A stretch of DNA of 15,521 bases from Actinomycetes bacterium (GTDB lineage Bacteria; Actinomycetota; Humimicrobiia; JAHJRV01): assembly GCA_030612085.1 (NCBI GenBank), contig JAUWOM010000013.1:1-15521 (forward strand), in the 5' to 3' direction. This document shows, piece after piece, positions 13,167 to 15,521 of the stretch. The notes beneath the pieces were generated by a model. That model was not told the origin of the DNA, searched no databases, and saw nothing but the letters and a program-made list of their open reading frames with translations. Position numbers and translations under genes: made by a program. Every line of letters begins with the position of its first letter. The stretch's first letter is position 1.

Positions 13167-15242
13167 ATGGAGCAATTTCCCTTAGAAAAAGCTCGAAATA
13201 TAGGAATAATAGCTCATATTGATGCTGGTAAAACCACAACTACTGAGAGGATTCTCTATTATACAGAGAAAACCTATAAGATTGGAGAAGTTGATGAAGG
13301 TACAGCTGTTATGGATTGGATGGAACAGGAGCAGGAGAGAGGAATAACTATTCAAGCTGCTGCAACTACATGCTATTGGAATGATTATCAAATCAATATT
13401 ATAGACACTCCCGGACACGTGGACTTTACTGTTGAAGTTGAGAGGTCTTTAAGAGTACTGGACGGAGCAATTGCAATATTTGACTCTGTTGCTGGAGTAG
13501 AGCCTCAATCGGAAACTGTTTGGAATCAAGCTAATAAATATAAAATACCAAAGATTGCTTTCGTGAATAAGATGGATAAGACTGGAGCAGACTTTTTTAA
13601 TGTAGTTAATATGATTAGAAAAAAATTGTTTGCAAACACTGTATGTTTACAAGTACCAATAGGAGAAGAGGATGAATTCAAAGGTGTAGTGGATTTGATA
13701 AATATGGAAGCGATAGTTTATAAAGATAAAACAGGGAAAGATTGGGAAATATTGGATATTCCTTCAAAATTGGTTCCCATATCGATTAAGAAAAGGCAAG
13801 AACTTTTAGAAACATTAGCAGAACTGGATGATAATTTAATGGCTGAATATCTTGAAGATAAAGATATTTCATCAGTCTTAATTCAAAAGGTTATTAGAGA
13901 GTTCACAATAAAGGGAGAAATAGTTCCCGTTTTATGTGGTGCTTCACTTAAAAATAAAGGTGTTCAACTATTGCTTGATGCAATTACTAATTATCTTCCT
14001 TCACCAAAGGAAGTAAAAGAGGTTTGGGGAAAGAATCCAAAAAACAATGAGCGTGAATCTCGATTACCTCTTGACAGTGAACCTTTTACAGCGTTTATTT
14101 TTAAAGTACAGAATGATCCGTATATGGGAAATCTTTCCTATTTTAGAGTATATTCAGGAAAGATGAATGTAGGAAATATGGTATTAAATTCAAATTCAGA
14201 AAAGTTGGAAAGAATAGGAAGAGTTGTTAGAATGCATGCTAAGGAAAGAGAGGATCTAAAGACAGTTGCCACTGGTGATATTGCTGCAGCTATTGGACTG
14301 AAAGATTCAACAACAGGTGAAACATTATGTGATAAGAATTTCCCAATAGTATTGGAATCAATAAGATTTCCTGAACCAGTTTTATCAGTTGCTATTGAAC
14401 CGAAAACAAAAATGGATCATGAGAGGCTTTCGCTATCTCTTAACAAATTGGTTAAAGAAGATCCGACTTTTAAAGTAAATATAGATCAGGACTCTGGTCA
14501 AACAATAATATCAGGAATGGGCGAGCTACATTTGGAGATTATTATTGATAGATTACTTAGAGAATTTGGAGTTGAAGCAAATGTGGGTAATCCACAGGTT
14601 GCCTATAAAGAAACTATAACCTTAGAATCGGTTTCAGAAGGAAGATTCATAAAGCAAAGTGGTGGAAAGGGTCAGTATGGACATGTTAAATTAAGAATCG
14701 AACCAAATCAAAAGGGATCCAAATTTTTATTTAAAAGTAAAATAAAAAGTGGAAAAATACCACGAGAGTTTATCCCATATGTTGAAAAAGGAATAAGAGA
14801 AGCAATGGAAAGTGGTCAATTAGTGGGATATCCTATAGTTAATGTAATGGCTACATTAATTGATGGATCATACCATGAAGTGGATTCAACAAATCTGGCA
14901 TTTAAAATAGCTGGTGCTATTGCTTTTAAGGAAGCGTATAAAAATGCAGGACCAATATTACTTGAACCAGTAATGAAATTAGAGGTTGTTTTTCCAGAAC
15001 GGTATTTAGGTGATGTGATTGGAGATTTAAATGCAAGGCGAGCGAATATAATTGCTTTAAATAATAGAATGGGGTTAAAGGTTGTTACAGCGCAAGCTCC
15101 TTTAGGGGAGATGTTTGGATATGCAACAGATTTAAGATCTAAAACGCAGGGAAGAGCAAATTTCACTATGGAATTCTTAATGTATGAACAGGTTCCAAAA
15201 AAAATAGCAAAAGAAATTATAAAATCAATTAAAGGTTTATAA
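13167..15242 (+). CDS. fusA: Elongation factor G
   Basis: EF-G is the GTPase that drives translocation and, with RRF, ribosome recycling. From ATG 13167 the protein is 691 aa, matching the family (about 690-700), and begins EQFPLEKARNIGIIAHIDAG. The G motifs are intact: AHIDAGKTT (residues 16-24), GITI in the switch region, DTPGH (80-84), NKMD (134-137) and GASLKNKGV. Domain II-III segments include GMGELHLEIIIDRL. Domain IV has GGKGQYGHVKL and GYPIVNVMATLIDGSYHEVDS. Domain V has EPVMKLEVVFPERYLGDVIG. An in-frame ATG at 13125 would add 14 basic residues unlike other EF-G proteins and has no ribosome site. It lies in the str operon between rpsG (82 nt upstream) and tuf. Confidence 0.98.
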   Translation: MEQFPLEKARNIGIIAHIDAGKTTTTERILYYTEKTYKIGEVDEGTAVMDWMEQEQERGITIQAAATTCYWNDYQINIIDTPGHVDFTVEVERSLRVLDGAIAIFDSVAGVEPQSETVWNQANKYKIPKIAFVNKMDKTGADFFNVVNMIRKKLFANTVCLQVPIGEEDEFKGVVDLINMEAIVYKDKTGKDWEILDIPSKLVPISIKKRQELLETLAELDDNLMAEYLEDKDISSVLIQKVIREFTIKGEIVPVLCGASLKNKGVQLLLDAITNYLPSPKEVKEVWGKNPKNNERESRLPLDSEPFTAFIFKVQNDPYMGNLSYFRVYSGKMNVGNMVLNSNSEKLERIGRVVRMHAKEREDLKTVATGDIAAAIGLKDSTTGETLCDKNFPIVLESIRFPEPVLSVAIEPKTKMDHERLSLSLNKLVKEDPTFKVNIDQDSGQTIISGMGELHLEIIIDRLLREFGVEANVGNPQVAYKETITLESVSEGRFIKQSGGKGQYGHVKLRIEPNQKGSKFLFKSKIKSGKIPREFIPYVEKGIREAMESGQLVGYPIVNVMATLIDGSYHEVDSTNLAFKIAGAIAFKEAYKNAGPILLEPVMKLEVVFPERYLGDVIGDLNARRANIIALNNRMGLKVVTAQAPLGEMFGYATDLRSKTQGRANFTMEFLMYEQVPKKIAKEIIKSIKGL

Positions 15243-15268
15243 CAAAAATAAATTAAATAAGCTTTGAA

Positions 15269-15322
15269 AACTTTGGGCATAGTTTCTTGACTAAAATGTC
15301 TTCGAAACCATGCCACAAATCT
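15269..15322 (+). repeat. Dispersed hairpin repeat, copy 4 (54 nt)
   Basis: Copy 4 begins 26 nt after the fusA stop and 68 nt before the tuf ATG. The upper stem is identical to copy 2 (TTTGGGCATAGTTTC with GAAACCATGCCACAAA), and the loop has GAC/GTC. The outermost stem is mismatched (AACTTTG against CAAATCT), as in copy 1. The upstream flank AATTAAATAAGCTTTGAAAA resembles that of copy 2 (AATTAAATAACCTTTGAAAG), so the related unit is about 70 nt long. Confidence 0.88.
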
Positions 15323-15390
15323 CTAAGAATATAAGCTATATAAAGTATTAAATTTTAACTAAAATAATTATCTATTAAAAGGGGAAACAT

Positions 15391-15521
15391 ATGGCTAAAA
15401 AGAAATTTGAGAGAACAAAACCACATATCAATGTCGGAACTATAGGTCATGTAGATCATGGTAAAACAACCTTAACTTCAGCAATAACATATTGCTTAAG
15501 TTCAAGAGGTTTTGATGTAGA
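15391..15521 (+). CDS. tuf: Elongation factor Tu, N-terminal part (partial)
   Basis: The gene begins with ATG after AAAGGGG (15378-15384) and runs off the window after 43 complete codons. It reads AKKKFERTKPHINVGTIGHV and then DHGKTTLTSAITYCLSSRGF. GHVDHGKT (residues 19-26) is the EF-Tu G1 loop. It is the last visible gene of the str operon, in its usual place after fusA. It is probably a paralog of the tuf whose 3' end opens the window, but the two visible parts do not overlap, so their identity cannot be compared. Confidence 0.97.
   Translation, partial: MAKKKFERTKPHINVGTIGHVDHGKTTLTSAITYCLSSRGFDV

Noticed and set aside
14816..15316. Minus-strand 166-codon frame beginning MAWFRRHFSQETMPK
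   Set aside because: Its start lies in hairpin-repeat copy 4 and the rest is antisense to fusA; no conserved domain is visible.
68..15322. CRISPR array or intrinsic terminators as explanation of the hairpin repeats
   Set aside because: The copies are kilobases apart with genes between them, not regularly spaced, and no T-run follows the hairpins.

Overview
This is a strongly AT-rich bacterial chromosomal window that is almost entirely translation and transcription housekeeping genes, all on the + strand. The order is tuf (3' end), rpmG, tRNA-Trp, secE, nusG, rplK, rplA, rplJ, rplL, rpoB, rpoC, rpsL, rpsG, fusA, tuf (5' end). This joins the classical rif cluster (secE to rpoC) and str cluster (rpsL to tuf) without any intruding gene, with an EF-Tu gene at each edge.

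The organism cannot be named from sequence alone. AT richness, frequent TTG starts, strong Shine-Dalgarno sites, zinc-type L33, separate rpoB and rpoC, a short beta subunit (1129 aa) and a beta' with a charged helical insert before its LIDDER segment suggest a bacterium whose RNA polymerase resembles the Actinomycetota/Chloroflexota type, possibly an uncultivated lineage. This placement is inference with low confidence.

Layout. 1-560: end of tuf, two hairpin repeats, rpmG and tRNA-Trp (anticodon CCA). 560-1456: secE and nusG, tightly packed. 1457-1637: a spacer with a decayed and an intact copy of a dispersed hairpin repeat. 1638-2797: rplK-rplA. 2798-2998: an L10-leader-like RNA ending in a good intrinsic terminator, read as an attenuator in front of rplJ. 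2999-4187: rplJ and rplL, unusually separated by a 184-nt spacer with two different palindromic repeats. 4188-4496: an AT-rich gap with a hairpin, a candidate promoter and a palindrome. 4497-12017: rpoB-rpoC. 12018-12225: a weak terminator and a near-consensus promoter. 12226-15242: rpsL, rpsG, fusA. 15243-15521: another copy of the hairpin repeat and the start of the second tuf.

Together these genes make the RNA polymerase core, the elongation factor NusG, the SecE translocon subunit, the ribosomal stalk (L10, L7/L12) with its L11/L1 neighbours, the decoding-site proteins S12 and S7, and the elongation factors EF-G and EF-Tu. I see no new defence, mobile or metabolic system. The unusual content lies in the spacers and details: a 53-55 nt hairpin repeat present four times plus a remnant, always after a stop codon; a lysine-rich repeat tail on L7/L12; a cysteine cluster near the RpoB N-terminus; Thr instead of Ser at the rifampicin position 531; and TTG as the start codon of 7 of 13 genes whose starts are visible.
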